The translations under genes were made by a program, and so were the position numbers. The notes under the pieces are model-generated. The model had not been told where the DNA came from. It worked only from the letters and a program-made list of their open reading frames with translations, and did no database searches. This document shows positions 1 through 9,097 of a DNA stretch of 64,000 nucleotides, piece after piece. Source of the DNA: Euglena gracilis. Taxonomy: Eukaryota; Euglenida; Euglenophyceae; Euglenales. The stretch is taken from positions 93,996,406 to 94,060,405 of the forward strand of contig CP154956.1 in assembly GCA_039621445.1 (NCBI GenBank). Direction: 5' to 3'. Position 1 is the stretch's first letter. Each line of letters begins with the position of its first letter.

Positions 1-1986
1 CTCCTCTGACAAAAACGAAGTGTCATTGTGTGGGTCATGGACAGAACTCCAGTGTTTCACTTGGGAGAACGAAACTTTCACCAAACCTCCCAATGATGGA
101 GATGCCAAAATTTGCAAAGAGTTGTAGTGCACTTGAACAACTTTGTAGGGTCCAAACCATGGACTGGCGATCTTTTTGACTTTTCTCTGGGGCCATCGAG
201 ACTTGTGGACGAGAACAAATTGACCAATTTCATAAACGGCAGGTTTCCGAACCTTGTTTTTCCGCTCCATCGCCAAAGATCTGAGATGTTTCAGCCTCAA
301 ACTTGCCTTTTCTTGAAGCAAAAGTTGTTCCAAAATCCAATTTTCGACAGATGGGCTTTCACACGGTTCTCCAACACTTTCGAATTTCCATGGAGATCGA
401 CCGAGAAAAAGTTCCGATGTAGACATTCCCGTCGAACTTGAAATCTGGCTGTTCATCACAAAATTGACGTACGGAAGCAACTTTGGCCAATCCTTTGTAC
501 CCGTTTCGTGCACAAGACATCTCAATGTTTGCACAAACGAACGATTTTCTCTTTCCATCAAACCATTTGATGAAGGATGTCTCGGAAGAGAAAACGAAAC
601 CTTGATTCCAAGTGATTTCATGGCCTCTTGGTAAAAACCGGAACTTGACTTGAAGCGAATGTCATTGTCACTCAAAACGTCGTTGGGGCGACCAAATTTT
701 TCCACCCATTCTTTCAAAATCATCTTCAACACTTTTTCACCCGTCACTTCTTTGTGGCATGGGAGGTACAAACAAAACCGACTCAAACCATCCACAATGC
801 CCAAAGCGTAATCAAAAGAATTGAATTCATCAAGGACGACAAAATCAAGAAAAATGATGTCGTTGCAAAGGGGAGGAATTGGCAAACAACCCAAAAGTCC
901 ACGATCGGCTTGTCAACTTGGCTTTGACATGACACATGTTTGACACGAACCCAAAACATTCCGAAACAAACCGAACAAATCCTTTCTCGAGAGGGATGAA
1001 TGGAAATTTTGGAGAAATGACCAAAGCGTTCGCTCGGGACCGGGATGACCATGAACTCGATGTAGCCACGATGAAACTTGGGGAAGACTTTCCTTGGGGA
1101 TGGCCAATTTTCGCTCACAAAAAAGTTTGTCTTTGGCCTTGAACCACAAACAATCATCGATGACTTGAGCTTTCCATGGTTCCAATTTTTCCCAAATCTC
1201 GGCAAAATCACTCGATGGGTAATCCAATGGAAAATTGAAATCTTTCATCTCAAACGACAAAACTTGCAAAGAAAGATCCAATTGGGAGTCCATCTTTTCG
1301 AATGCATCTTTTGCCAAATTTTCGAATTCAACATTGAACTTTTGGTCAAAATGACTCCTTGACAACCAAGCACACCACTCATTCTTCATTCCGGGTGTAT
1401 GCACAATCTTGATCTTGAATTGACCCAAAAAACAAAACCAACGTCTCAATCTTTGATTCACGGGGGGTTCTTTGTCCAAGAAATTCTTGAGGGCCTCATG
1501 ATCACAAAACCAAACAACCGGCAAACCTTGTAAAATTCTACTTTGCGTTGAAAAAATTAGCACACCGGCCAAAAGTTCTTGTTCAAAAGTCGAATACCTT
1601 GACCTTGTGGGGCACCATTTCCAATTCCAATGCCCGATCGGGACCAACCGGAATTCATTTGGGTAATTGTGAATGAGCACACCTTCTTTGGACATACCTT
1701 GGGTTGCAAATCCTTGATGAACTTGAGAGGGGTCCAATGATTGCCATTGAAAAATTGTACCACCTCCCCCCCGGTCGGAGGCATCGGTAATGACAACCAT
1801 TTCTCCACACGACCGTGGTACCCCGAGGGGCACCGCATCCAAAAGTTTTTGTTTGATGTCCTCGATGAGATTTTCTTCTTTTTGGGTCCAAACAAATCTT
1901 GCATTTTTCTTGAGAAGATCGGTCAAGTCCGCACTTGAAAATGTGAATGCTTTCACATGGCGACGAAAAAAGTTGCAAGCTCCCAA
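1..1986 (-). pseudogene. Element A RNase H and integrase (stop in frame)
   Basis: The minus-strand frame opens near 1986 with an RNase H segment: Asp in TDAS, Glu in FEQELLAG, Asp in FCDHEAL, and the HTPG block. An integrase zinc domain follows (HRVHGHPG, then CQTC). A TGA at 913-915 cuts the frame just after the CQTC pair, but the same frame then stays open to the window edge. It holds the catalytic core (FLDFVVLDEF, LSDNDIRF, NGLMERENR supply the D, D and E) and a GPY-type module (WFGPYKV). No chromodomain is visible before the edge. The only break in this stretch is the one stop. The frame continues past the left edge. Confidence 0.85.
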
Positions 1987-2865
1987 AAAGCACGGAGAAC
2001 TTTCAAACTTTTCACTTTGAAATCTACCAAAGCTTGAATCTTTTTCTCACTTGGCCTCCATGATCCCCATTGAACCGAAAAACCAAGGTACTCAATGCTT
2101 TCTTTCAAAAAGTCACACTTGGTCAACTTGATTCGGAGCTTGTGCTTTTTCACCACTTTGAAAAGTTCCTCCAACAAAAACAAATGTTCGGGGATGGTCG
2201 ATGCTCCCACCCCGACATCATCGAAAAATGCTCCCACAAAACTTTTCCTTTGGCCATTTTTCGGTTCCAACAAATTTGCAAACCTTTGGATTTTCCTTCA
2301 TTTCCCAAATCACCCTTTCCATGAGTTCTTGAAAAATTGCGGGTGCGGCTTGAATTCCAAATGGCATGCAATTCCATTGCCAAACTTGACCATTGGGGGT
2401 GACAAATGCGGTGAGTTCTTTTGCCCTTTCACTCAAACCGACTTGCCAAAACCCACTTCTTAGGTCGAGTTTTGATTTCCATCGAAATTGGGCCAAATTT
2501 TCGACCATTTGTTCCATGTTTGGTAAAAATGCCGAATGGCTTTTCACATGGTCGTTGACCTTTTTGTATTGGCCCACCATCCTTTTCGATTGGCTTTCCT
2601 TCTTTTCCACCAAAAATGTTGGAGAACAATGGGTTGGGGTCTTTCCTTTGGGGTAGCTCTCCACCAACCCACTTTCCACCAATTCATTCACTTGTTTGTG
2701 AATTTCCATGGAATCCTTTTCGCTCATTGGCCAACATTTGCCTCGGATCACCCTCCCCTTGAACTCATCCTTGAGTTCCAAATCACATTGGACGAGTTGA
2801 CAACCCATTCCGGGGCTCGGGAGAGGTCCAAAAATTTCCATGTACCTTTCAAGGAGCACTTTCAA
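1953..2865 (-). pseudogene. Element A reverse transcriptase (frameshifted)
   Basis: The frame from 2865 to about 2260 carries the first RT blocks: ELKDEFKGRV, the KLDLRSGFWQVGL block (motif A Asp) and the MPFGIQAAPAIFQ block. The catalytic box reads FFDDVGVG, where most Ty3 elements have YIDD, and lies in another frame (2273-1953), followed by the thumb segment with LGFSVQWG. A one-base frame change therefore lies near 2250-2270 and another near 1980, where RNase H begins in a third frame. Upstream, a TAG at 2875-2877 separates it in frame from the NPPF-bearing segment. Broken. Confidence 0.85.
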
Positions 2866-2874
2866 TTGGGGTTC

Positions 2875-3944
2875 CTATTCAAAACGGGCCAGGTCACCTT
2901 GCAAATCACCATGAAGATTCTCCGTTTCCTTGTCAAACAAACCATCTTTTTGTGGAACGGGAATTTGTTGCAAAAGTCTTTCACACACCTTGGACAATTC
3001 TCGATCCGAAACGGTGAAGGGGGAAGAGGGAGTACCTCGGACTTCCATACCGTCGGTTCCATTGAACTCCAATTCTTCAATACTTGAAACCGTGATTGGT
3101 GGCTTGTAGTCCTTCTCGGTGAAACTCAAGTCCACTTCAATTGATAATTCGGCACCCACTTGAGTAGCACTTGAAATTTTCTGCATCTGAAAAAGAGAGT
3201 CATGGGGCAAGGATGAGATTGGTGAAACGGGGAGAGACAACGGGATTTCATCAATATCCACTTGAATCTCCCTTTCCATGCCCTCCACACTCACTTTGGG
3301 GTACTTTTTGACTTCATTCACCAAATGCTCCAAATCCCATTTCCGACATTTCCTCAAAATCCATTTCACGATCTTGGGGTCCAACTCCGAAATCGGGATG
3401 CTTTTCGACTTGGAATCCAAAACCGAAACAATTGTATTCCATTGTGGGGCTGGCAATGCTTTTTCTTGAAAATCGGAACGGTAAGTTTCCATGCCATTGG
3501 GGACTTGAACTTGGGCAATGGAGAGCTTTTCCAAAATTCGCCTCCAATAACAATCTCTCCAATCCGGACAAACCAAAACCATCCGGAGAGGTTCCATGGC
3601 CACCTTGGTCAAAACTCGGTCGAGCACCGAAAAAGGTGGGTTCGCCCACAAATTGAACTTTCCTTTTCTCCAATCCGACTCCAATCGTAGAAAAATGCGT
3701 TGTTCGCCCGGGTACAATACCGAGACTCTTGGAAGTTTCTGTGATTTGCGAATAGGTCCACATCGATGTCAAAATCGTTGATTTCCAAACGAGAAAGAAC
3801 TTCCTTTTTGACATTGGGGACAAGCGTGTAACTTTCCCTTTTGAAGAATCGGTAAATCCGATGAATCCTTGAACCATCATTCTCCATCAAAGGATACTTT
3901 TTTCCTTCCACGAGCAACTTGCAAGGGGGGGCCCACTTTTTCAT
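2875..3944 (-). pseudogene. Element A linker with Dam-methyltransferase-like NPPF module
   Basis: Between protease and RT the minus strand encodes DLFANHRNFQESR, then NNAFFYDW, then NLWANPPFSVLDRVLTK and VLVCPDWRDCYW. This spacing (DLFA, DAF..W, NPPF, PxWxxxxW) resembles the Dam-like N6-adenine methyltransferase domain known from DIRS-group retrotransposons. The module is spread over two frames, with a change near 3655-3690. The later part (about 3400-2880) is an acidic, Ser/Thr-rich linker with no recognised domain. Methyltransferase activity is not shown. What is seen is the motif pattern, and it is unusual to find it between protease and RT of a Ty3 element. Confidence 0.6.
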
Positions 3945-4285
3945 TGGTCAAAAAATCCATGCCCAAAACGGCTTCAAAAGCGTTTGTTTGGATGACCAAC
4001 GCCTCTTGCTTCAAAATGCTCTCCCCAAATTGGAGTGTGAGCTCGGCTGTCCCATCCGAAAAAATGACAGCTCCATTTCCAACTTGGATGGGGACAACCA
4101 TCGATCTCATGATGGCACCTGGTGGAACACATTTCCGGGCAATGGCACTTGTCGTTGCACCACTGTCGATGATGGCCTTGAGGGATGTCCCATTGATGGT
4201 CACATTGGTGATGAGGGATGTACCTTTCAAAATGTGGAGTGTGTCAATTTTCCTCTTTTTGGCTGAATCGGGTTGTTGTGTGGGG
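3877..4285 (-). pseudogene. Element A aspartic protease, separated from its Gag
   Basis: The minus-strand frame gives an A2-type retropepsin: catalytic IIDSGATTSAIA followed by VLGMDFL near its end, the usual spacing for Ty3 proteases. Its reading frame runs directly into the LTR of element B. If element B and one copy of GTTTG are removed in thought, the protease frame continues into the Gag frame at 21044 without a stop, so Gag and protease were one reading frame. The frame ends at 3877. The next segment lies in another frame beside a run of seven C (minus strand, near 3908-3914), which suggests a slip at that run. Confidence 0.8.
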
Positions 4286-4290
4286 GTTTG
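4286..4290 (+). repeat. Target-site duplication GTTTG (left)
   Basis: Five bases directly before the 5' LTR, repeated at 21039-21043 directly after the 3' LTR. Five bases is the usual size for Ty3/gypsy insertion. Confidence 0.9.
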
Positions 4291-4719
4291 TGTGTACCAG
4301 GCACGTCCCAGCTCTGTAGTATATCTGCAGAGTGGGTTCTGTGACGGTCGCACCACTGTGGAAACCCACAGCTGGTAAGATCGTGGCAGACCCTTCTGGG
4401 ATCTGCCCCTGGACACGTCAGCACTTTTCTCTCCTTCCCCCACAGGTGGTATTCTTTACTGTCATCAACTCCAAGTTTCACCATTGGTTTTGTCAGAGGG
4501 AAAAACCCTCAGAACAATCAACTTTGATCTCAGAAGAAAACTTCTGAATCTTTGCTTGGTGCTTTGCTTCTTGGGGAATTGGGAAGAAAAGGGGAAAACC
4601 ACTTTTCGTTACTCCAAAGACTTTTCCCTACCATAAGTAGGCTGCGCACCAAGGCGAAAGCGAAAGGCTTTTACAGAAAGTTCCAAAAAGGGGAAAAGGG
4701 AAAGCTTTGGACGTACACT
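4291..4719 (+). repeat. 5' LTR of element B
   Basis: Identical to 20610-21038 except at three positions (within GTAGTATATC, GGTTTTGTCAG and GCTTGGTGC). It contains hairpins CTGTGG-AAAC-CCACAG (4356-4371), GAGGG-AAAAA-CCCTC (4496-4510) and CAGAAG-AAAA-CTTCTG (4531-4546). I see no clear TATA box or AATAAA signal, so the U3/R/U5 borders are not assigned. Confidence 0.95.
4371..4445 (+). promoter_or_regulatory. Possible splice donor and acceptor inside the LTR
   Basis: CTG|GTAAGA (GT at 4375-4376) is a strong donor sequence. A pyrimidine-rich stretch ends in CCCCCACAG at 4445, a strong acceptor. Together they would bound a 71-nt intron. The donor could instead join the acceptor at 14223 to make a subgenomic ORF3 message. 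It only works if transcription starts upstream of 4371, which the sequence does not show. The same sequence is present in the 3' LTR. Confidence 0.35.
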
Positions 4720-4730
4720 TGGTAGCAGAT
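4720..4730 (+). other. Primer binding site, initiator-Met tRNA type
   Basis: TGGTAGCAGAT directly follows the 5' LTR. TGGTAGCAGA is complementary to a tRNA 3' end UCUGCUACCA, as in many initiator-Met tRNAs. Element A uses the same first ten bases (minus strand, from 22481), an independent support for the assignment. Confidence 0.85.
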
Positions 4731-4974
4731 TTAGGCAACGAACCTACACAGACGTTCCACACAGAGAAACTCTGTGGTTGACTGGTGGTGAGGATCGTAC
4801 TGAGCCGTGAAACACGGTGAAAGTACTGTTCCTGGCCCCTAGCCAACCTTTAAGCACTGATACAGGTCTCAGGAGGCTCTGTTCGGTAATCGCCGATACA
4901 ACCTTTCTGGTCACTGTTTCACTGCTTATTTTTGTGAATTTGTGGGTTTTTACCTTTTTTACCCATCTCAAAAG
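4731..4974 (+). other. Leader of element B
   Basis: Untranslated stretch between the primer site and the first likely start (ATG 4975). It holds two perfect AAA-loop hairpins: CACAGAG-AAA-CTCTGTG (4760-4776) and CCGTG-AAA-CACGG (4805-4817). A packaging or dimerisation role is possible but only inferred. Confidence 0.5.
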
Positions 4975-5583
4975 ATGCAGAGCACAAGCCCCAACCCCAA
5001 ATTTGATTATGACTTGTTGATGAGTTCATTGAGCAATTGTGATGAAGATTGCGGGGATTGGAACGGTTTGAATGAAACAAGTTCCAATTCCCGACCCCCC
5101 AAGCAAGAAGAAGGCAATTTGACTCATTTGTCATTGTCAAAAGGCGAAACGCCTTTATTATTGCATGGGGGTAATGAACCCTCTTCATCATCATTGTCAT
5201 TGATTGTGCGGGATGTAGGTGGCAAAATGCCTTCCTCCATCCCGATTCACCCATCATTGATGCGGCGAGGGGATGAACCCCTTGCACCCTCACACTTGGT
5301 TACTCATGTTACCCATGAACAAAGTGAGGGGTATTTGTCCTTTGCTCTGTTCACACCCAAAAGATCCCTGGTGGAAGCACCGGTGGGCCTTCTGGAGTGC
5401 AACTCGGTGGAAACACCGTGTTTTTTCCAACCCCCCCCCTCAATTACCACCCCCCACACCATTTCACGCTTTGCCGGGATTACCCGCGGAAGCTGCGGTT
5501 TTCCCTGCATTGCCATGGAACCCAGATATGCGTCTGGTGGTGCCGGAAATCTCTGGTGCCGTTTCCATTGTGGAGGACTATGA
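4975..5583 (+). CDS. Probable N-terminal part of element B Gag, in another frame
   Basis: ATG 4975 opens a frame beginning MQSTSPNPKFDYDLLMSSL, acidic and Ser/Asn rich, that stays open to 5583. It overlaps the start of the long Gag frame (5273-9052). A run of nine C at 5431-5439 lies in the overlap. A one-step frame change there would join this frame to the Pro-rich start of the downstream Gag frame and give a natural-looking protein about 150 residues longer. Either the copy has a slip mutation in the C run, or frame change is part of expression, or the frame is a short upstream ORF. No known domain is seen. Confidence 0.5.
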   Translation: MQSTSPNPKFDYDLLMSSLSNCDEDCGDWNGLNETSSNSRPPKQEEGNLTHLSLSKGETPLLLHGGNEPSSSSLSLIVRDVGGKMPSSIPIHPSLMRRGDEPLAPSHLVTHVTHEQSEGYLSFALFTPKRSLVEAPVGLLECNSVETPCFFQPPPSITTPHTISRFAGITRGSCGFPCIAMEPRYASGGAGNLWCRFHCGGL

Positions 5584-8500
5584 GGAAGATTTGAGGGATA
5601 ACCTCACCCCCGGTGATGTTTACCGAATTCTCGGTCAACTCCCAGCGGATCACCCGCTTAGCAAGCAAATTTTGCATGTCCACCAATGCGTTGCGGAATG
5701 CGCAACCATGCTCAACAAAGTTTTGCAGTTTGATGAGGACAATCAAAGGGTTGCCAACACCAAACTGGAATGTTGCTGGAATTATTTGCAGGAAATCGGC
5801 AAATATTGCCAACACAATTTTGAAAATGCGGGGAAAGACCTTCAGCATTTTCGAGAAAGTGTTGACAGTATTTTGCGCATCCAACTTCCACAAAATTTCC
5901 AACAAATCAGCGAAGTGCTGCATGAAGCGGAAACGCGGAATGACTCCAAGTTTCTGCACGTGCAAGATGGTATGAGCCATCTTTTTGGCAAAGTGGAATC
6001 ATGTTCAACCATGCTACTGCAATTGCAGCAGCAGTTACAAGCGCAAAATGCCACCCCCAAAATGCCGGAAATCGGTAACTTTGTCGCGGTTGAGCATTTT
6101 GCCGCACTTACCACTTCTTTCCAAGAAGCCCAACAACGGATTTTGCATCTTGGCTCGGAAATCGAGCACTTGAAGCAATTCCAGGCGAAAGTGCAAGAAA
6201 ATTTTGTACCCCGTACACAAATCCAGCTTTTGGAGGAACGAATTTCACACTTGGAGCAAAAATCCTGCCATTGTGCCGCAAATCAGGATGGATTAACCAC
6301 CTTGAACGCGAAAATCGCGGATTGCGCACAACGGTTGGATTTTACGCAACAACAAATGCAAACGGACATTGGCGGTATTAATGCCACCGTTGTCGGTTTG
6401 CAGGAGTATGTTTCTGCACTTTCCAAGCGAATTCCCGACATTAGTGGTATTCAAGCCGCTATTGGGGAATTGCAAACCCGTTGCACCTTGTTGTCCACCA
6501 CAGTGACGGAAATCCGCTCACTACCCCCCATTTCGCGTGCTCGGATATCCGAGTCACCGGAATTTCGCTCATTTTATGACAAAGTGCTTGGTGACAACAA
6601 GGAAACCTTGCAAGCATTTTGTACAAGTTTGCTCCAAATTGAGGAAAGCGTGAATCGGAATGCCCGATCCATGCAAGATGAGGTTTCTCGGTTGGATGGA
6701 CGAATTTCTGCGTTGTTGGAAAAGCCAACCGCGGAAAATTCGCGCACCACCGTGGAAACCCCCACAAAGTCACTCCACCAATTGCAAACCGTCTCAAATG
6801 CGGTAAAAGCGCTTGCGGGTCAACTCCGGAATGTGGAGGAGTCCCAAGGACAACTTGCCCAAGAATTTCACTTGGTTTCTGAAAAGATGCCACACTTGGA
6901 AGATTTTTCCCGTTACCGCAAACGCGTTAGGCATTTGGAGACTGAGGTTGACCGTATTTGCGGCCAACTCCAGTTGGTGGAACATTTGGAAGAAACGGTG
7001 CATGACTTGTCCGCGAGTTTGGATAAAATGTCCACTCCGGCACCGGTTGTGCCACCATCCACCGCGGTAAGCGCTGCGGTGGGTATTCCAAATGTCCCGG
7101 AATCGCGTTCTCAAATTACCATTTCCGGAGTAGGAATCCCTACATCCACCGCGAATTTGGTACAACCACCCGCGAAAACGCGAATTGTACCACCTTTGCA
7201 TTTGCCAACACCACAAACACACTCTTCGCACGACATTTCCGATGAGGAAATTGGCCCCCCACTCGAAAATTCGAGTCTCCACCAAGAAATTCAACATTCC
7301 AACCTTGTACGAGGAATGAGCCAACACCCCACACCTGGTATTGGTCATGTGTCGCATTCGCGATCATACCAACCACCAACGGGTTCTGGATTACCGAATC
7401 ACCCATCGGGTTTTCGGCGGGAAACCCGCCCCACCGGGAGAATTTCACCAAATTTTTCGCAAATCCCGCAGGAAAATCCTGCTAACCTTACACTTGGTGC
7501 GGGAAATCCTGCACGGGTTACACATGGAGCGGAAAATCCGCGAAACGCGTTTGGTGTAAAGAATCACCCTGACCCAAACCCCTGGAATACCACCGAGGGT
7601 CAGCGGGTTACTCAGAGAGACTTCAAGGGCACCATCGCAATCGCGAACAAGGTGAAACCCCAATGGGACGGGGATCCAACCACATGGAGACAATTTTTTC
7701 GGGACTGGGAGTACTATTGGGCACTAAAGGGACCCACCCAAGACCCGAATCCCGAGGTAGTCAAGATGGAATTCATCGATTGCCTACCGAGGGAGGAGCG
7801 AGAACGCGCACGCAATTTGGTGATACGTAATGGCGTATCATTCGATGACCTGGTTGAGCAATACGCTTCAACCAATTCAAGTCTGGTCACCAGGATTACC
7901 CTGGAGAAGAAGTGGCGACAATTCGCGCCATCGGATCGCAAATGGAAATCCATTGACCTTTGGTATGCCAAATGGTTAGCACTTGCTTCCGAAGTGGATG
8001 AACTTAGCGAGAAGCAAATGCGCGAACAATTCGATGCGGTTTTGTTGCATTTCACACCATCCCTCGTGAAGGATATCCATCGCGAGGAGTTGGCAGGGCA
8101 TGAGATGACTCTGGCCCAACGTTGGAATTATGTGTCAAAACAACTCAAGCTCACACAAGTTTTGGGACAAATACAGTCCGCTTTCCAAACGCATCCCACC
8201 GCAGGAATCCCTGCGGGTGCGGTTAATGCATTGCAAAAATCACCCATGTCACCAAGATCACCCACCACGGGACCGAAAACGCGGAATCAGCGTTCTTCGG
8301 ACCAGGGCACGGATAAACTGTGCTTTTTGTGCAACAAATCTGGTCACATGTCTCGGGAATGCCCGAATCCCGATGCGCGAAAGCGTATTGGAAGCCCAAG
8401 GGGCTCGACCTCCTCACGGGGATCGGGTTCCTCGGCGTTTTCACGTCAATCGGCAGTTTCACGGTCTTCGGAGAACCGCTTTAGCGGTAGTAGGCCCAAG

Positions 8501-9052
8501 TCACCATCGCGTGATGGTCGGGAAACCCGTCCTTCTCGCGGTCGGTCACCTGGCCCCCCTGCCCGAAAACGGGATTTCAATCGCGATTCTTCACGATCTC
8601 GTTCGCGAAGTGGATCATCCTCTTCACGCGAGTCAACGGGGAAGTCCCGATACACCGGTCATGGTCGACGGGAAACCCGTTCACCACGACGGTTTGACGG
8701 TCGAACGGAATACCGTTCCCCCCGTTATGCGGAATCCCGCCACCAATCCCGTTGTTCACTTTGCGGTTCCAAAGATCACCACGCATCCAAATGTCCCAGA
8801 TCTCGTTCCCCCCGGCCCGGCTACGGAAATCGCGGTAAGCGCCGCGATGACCGTGGTTACTCCTCCAACCGGCAAAAGGTCGGTTTCAAGATATCTTGTT
8901 TGGAGGAGGACACCCCGGCTTCGGGCAGGGAGGGGGATGAGACCTCGGACGGGGAATTTAATGAGGCCCGAATGGCGGTGCGCTCATTGAATTCCATCTA
9001 TTCCACCAAAAAGTCCGTTGCCGGCTATGCGGCCGGTTCGGATTTGGAGTAG
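5273..9052 (+). CDS. Element B ORF1: Gag with coiled coil, two zinc knuckles and an RS-rich region
   Basis: A protein of 1,259 residues counted from ATG 5273; the true start may be ATG 4975 through a frame change at 5431-5439. Residues about 150-600 are Leu/Gln/Glu rich with heptad spacing, like a coiled coil. Residues about 790-960 resemble a Ty3 capsid region (PQWDGDPTTWRQFFRDWEYY and a helical C-terminal half). Two CX2CX4HX4C knuckles follow: CFLCNKSGHMSREC (1017-1030) and CSLCGSKDHHASKC (1161-1174). Between and around them lies a Ser/Arg-rich stretch (about 1040-1195) like the RS tails of splicing factors. Expected role: particle assembly and RNA packaging. It ends at TAG 9050-9052, beyond which the same frame stays open into Pol. 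Confidence 0.85.
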   Translation: MNPLHPHTWLLMLPMNKVRGICPLLCSHPKDPWWKHRWAFWSATRWKHRVFSNPPPQLPPPTPFHALPGLPAEAAVFPALPWNPDMRLVVPEISGAVSIVEDYEEDLRDNLTPGDVYRILGQLPADHPLSKQILHVHQCVAECATMLNKVLQFDEDNQRVANTKLECCWNYLQEIGKYCQHNFENAGKDLQHFRESVDSILRIQLPQNFQQISEVLHEAETRNDSKFLHVQDGMSHLFGKVESCSTMLLQLQQQLQAQNATPKMPEIGNFVAVEHFAALTTSFQEAQQRILHLGSEIEHLKQFQAKVQENFVPRTQIQLLEERISHLEQKSCHCAANQDGLTTLNAKIADCAQRLDFTQQQMQTDIGGINATVVGLQEYVSALSKRIPDISGIQAAIGELQTRCTLLSTTVTEIRSLPPISRARISESPEFRSFYDKVLGDNKETLQAFCTSLLQIEESVNRNARSMQDEVSRLDGRISALLEKPTAENSRTTVETPTKSLHQLQTVSNAVKALAGQLRNVEESQGQLAQEFHLVSEKMPHLEDFSRYRKRVRHLETEVDRICGQLQLVEHLEETVHDLSASLDKMSTPAPVVPPSTAVSAAVGIPNVPESRSQITISGVGIPTSTANLVQPPAKTRIVPPLHLPTPQTHSSHDISDEEIGPPLENSSLHQEIQHSNLVRGMSQHPTPGIGHVSHSRSYQPPTGSGLPNHPSGFRRETRPTGRISPNFSQIPQENPANLTLGAGNPARVTHGAENPRNAFGVKNHPDPNPWNTTEGQRVTQRDFKGTIAIANKVKPQWDGDPTTWRQFFRDWEYYWALKGPTQDPNPEVVKMEFIDCLPREERERARNLVIRNGVSFDDLVEQYASTNSSLVTRITLEKKWRQFAPSDRKWKSIDLWYAKWLALASEVDELSEKQMREQFDAVLLHFTPSLVKDIHREELAGHEMTLAQRWNYVSKQLKLTQVLGQIQSAFQTHPTAGIPAGAVNALQKSPMSPRSPTTGPKTRNQRSSDQGTDKLCFLCNKSGHMSRECPNPDARKRIGSPRGSTSSRGSGSSAFSRQSAVSRSSENRFSGSRPKSPSRDGRETRPSRGRSPGPPARKRDFNRDSSRSRSRSGSSSSRESTGKSRYTGHGRRETRSPRRFDGRTEYRSPRYAESRHQSRCSLCGSKDHHASKCPRSRSPRPGYGNRGKRRDDRGYSSNRQKVGFKISCLEEDTPASGREGDETSDGEFNEARMAVRSLNSIYSTKKSVAGYAAGSDLE

Positions 9053-9088
9053 GGGAGCCCGAGGTCCGAGGGCACGGACCTCTGGGCT
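9050..9088 (+). promoter_or_regulatory. Gag-Pol junction: in-frame TAG plus 12-bp hairpin, possible readthrough signal
   Basis: ORF1 ends with TAG followed by GGG. The frame then has no further stop before ATG 9098 of ORF2, which is in the same frame. Three bases after the stop begins AGCCC GAGGTCC (9056-9067), which pairs with GGACCTC T GGGCT (9076-9088): a 12-bp stem, one bulged T, 8-nt loop. A UAG followed by G and a nearby structure is the arrangement used for Gag-Pol readthrough in gammaretroviruses. Readthrough here is inferred, not shown. Confidence 0.6.
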
Positions 9089-9097
9089 GATGAACAG

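Noticed and set aside
112-441. Plus-strand frames over element A pol
   Set aside because: They are shadows of the minus-strand integrase frame, which has clear motifs.
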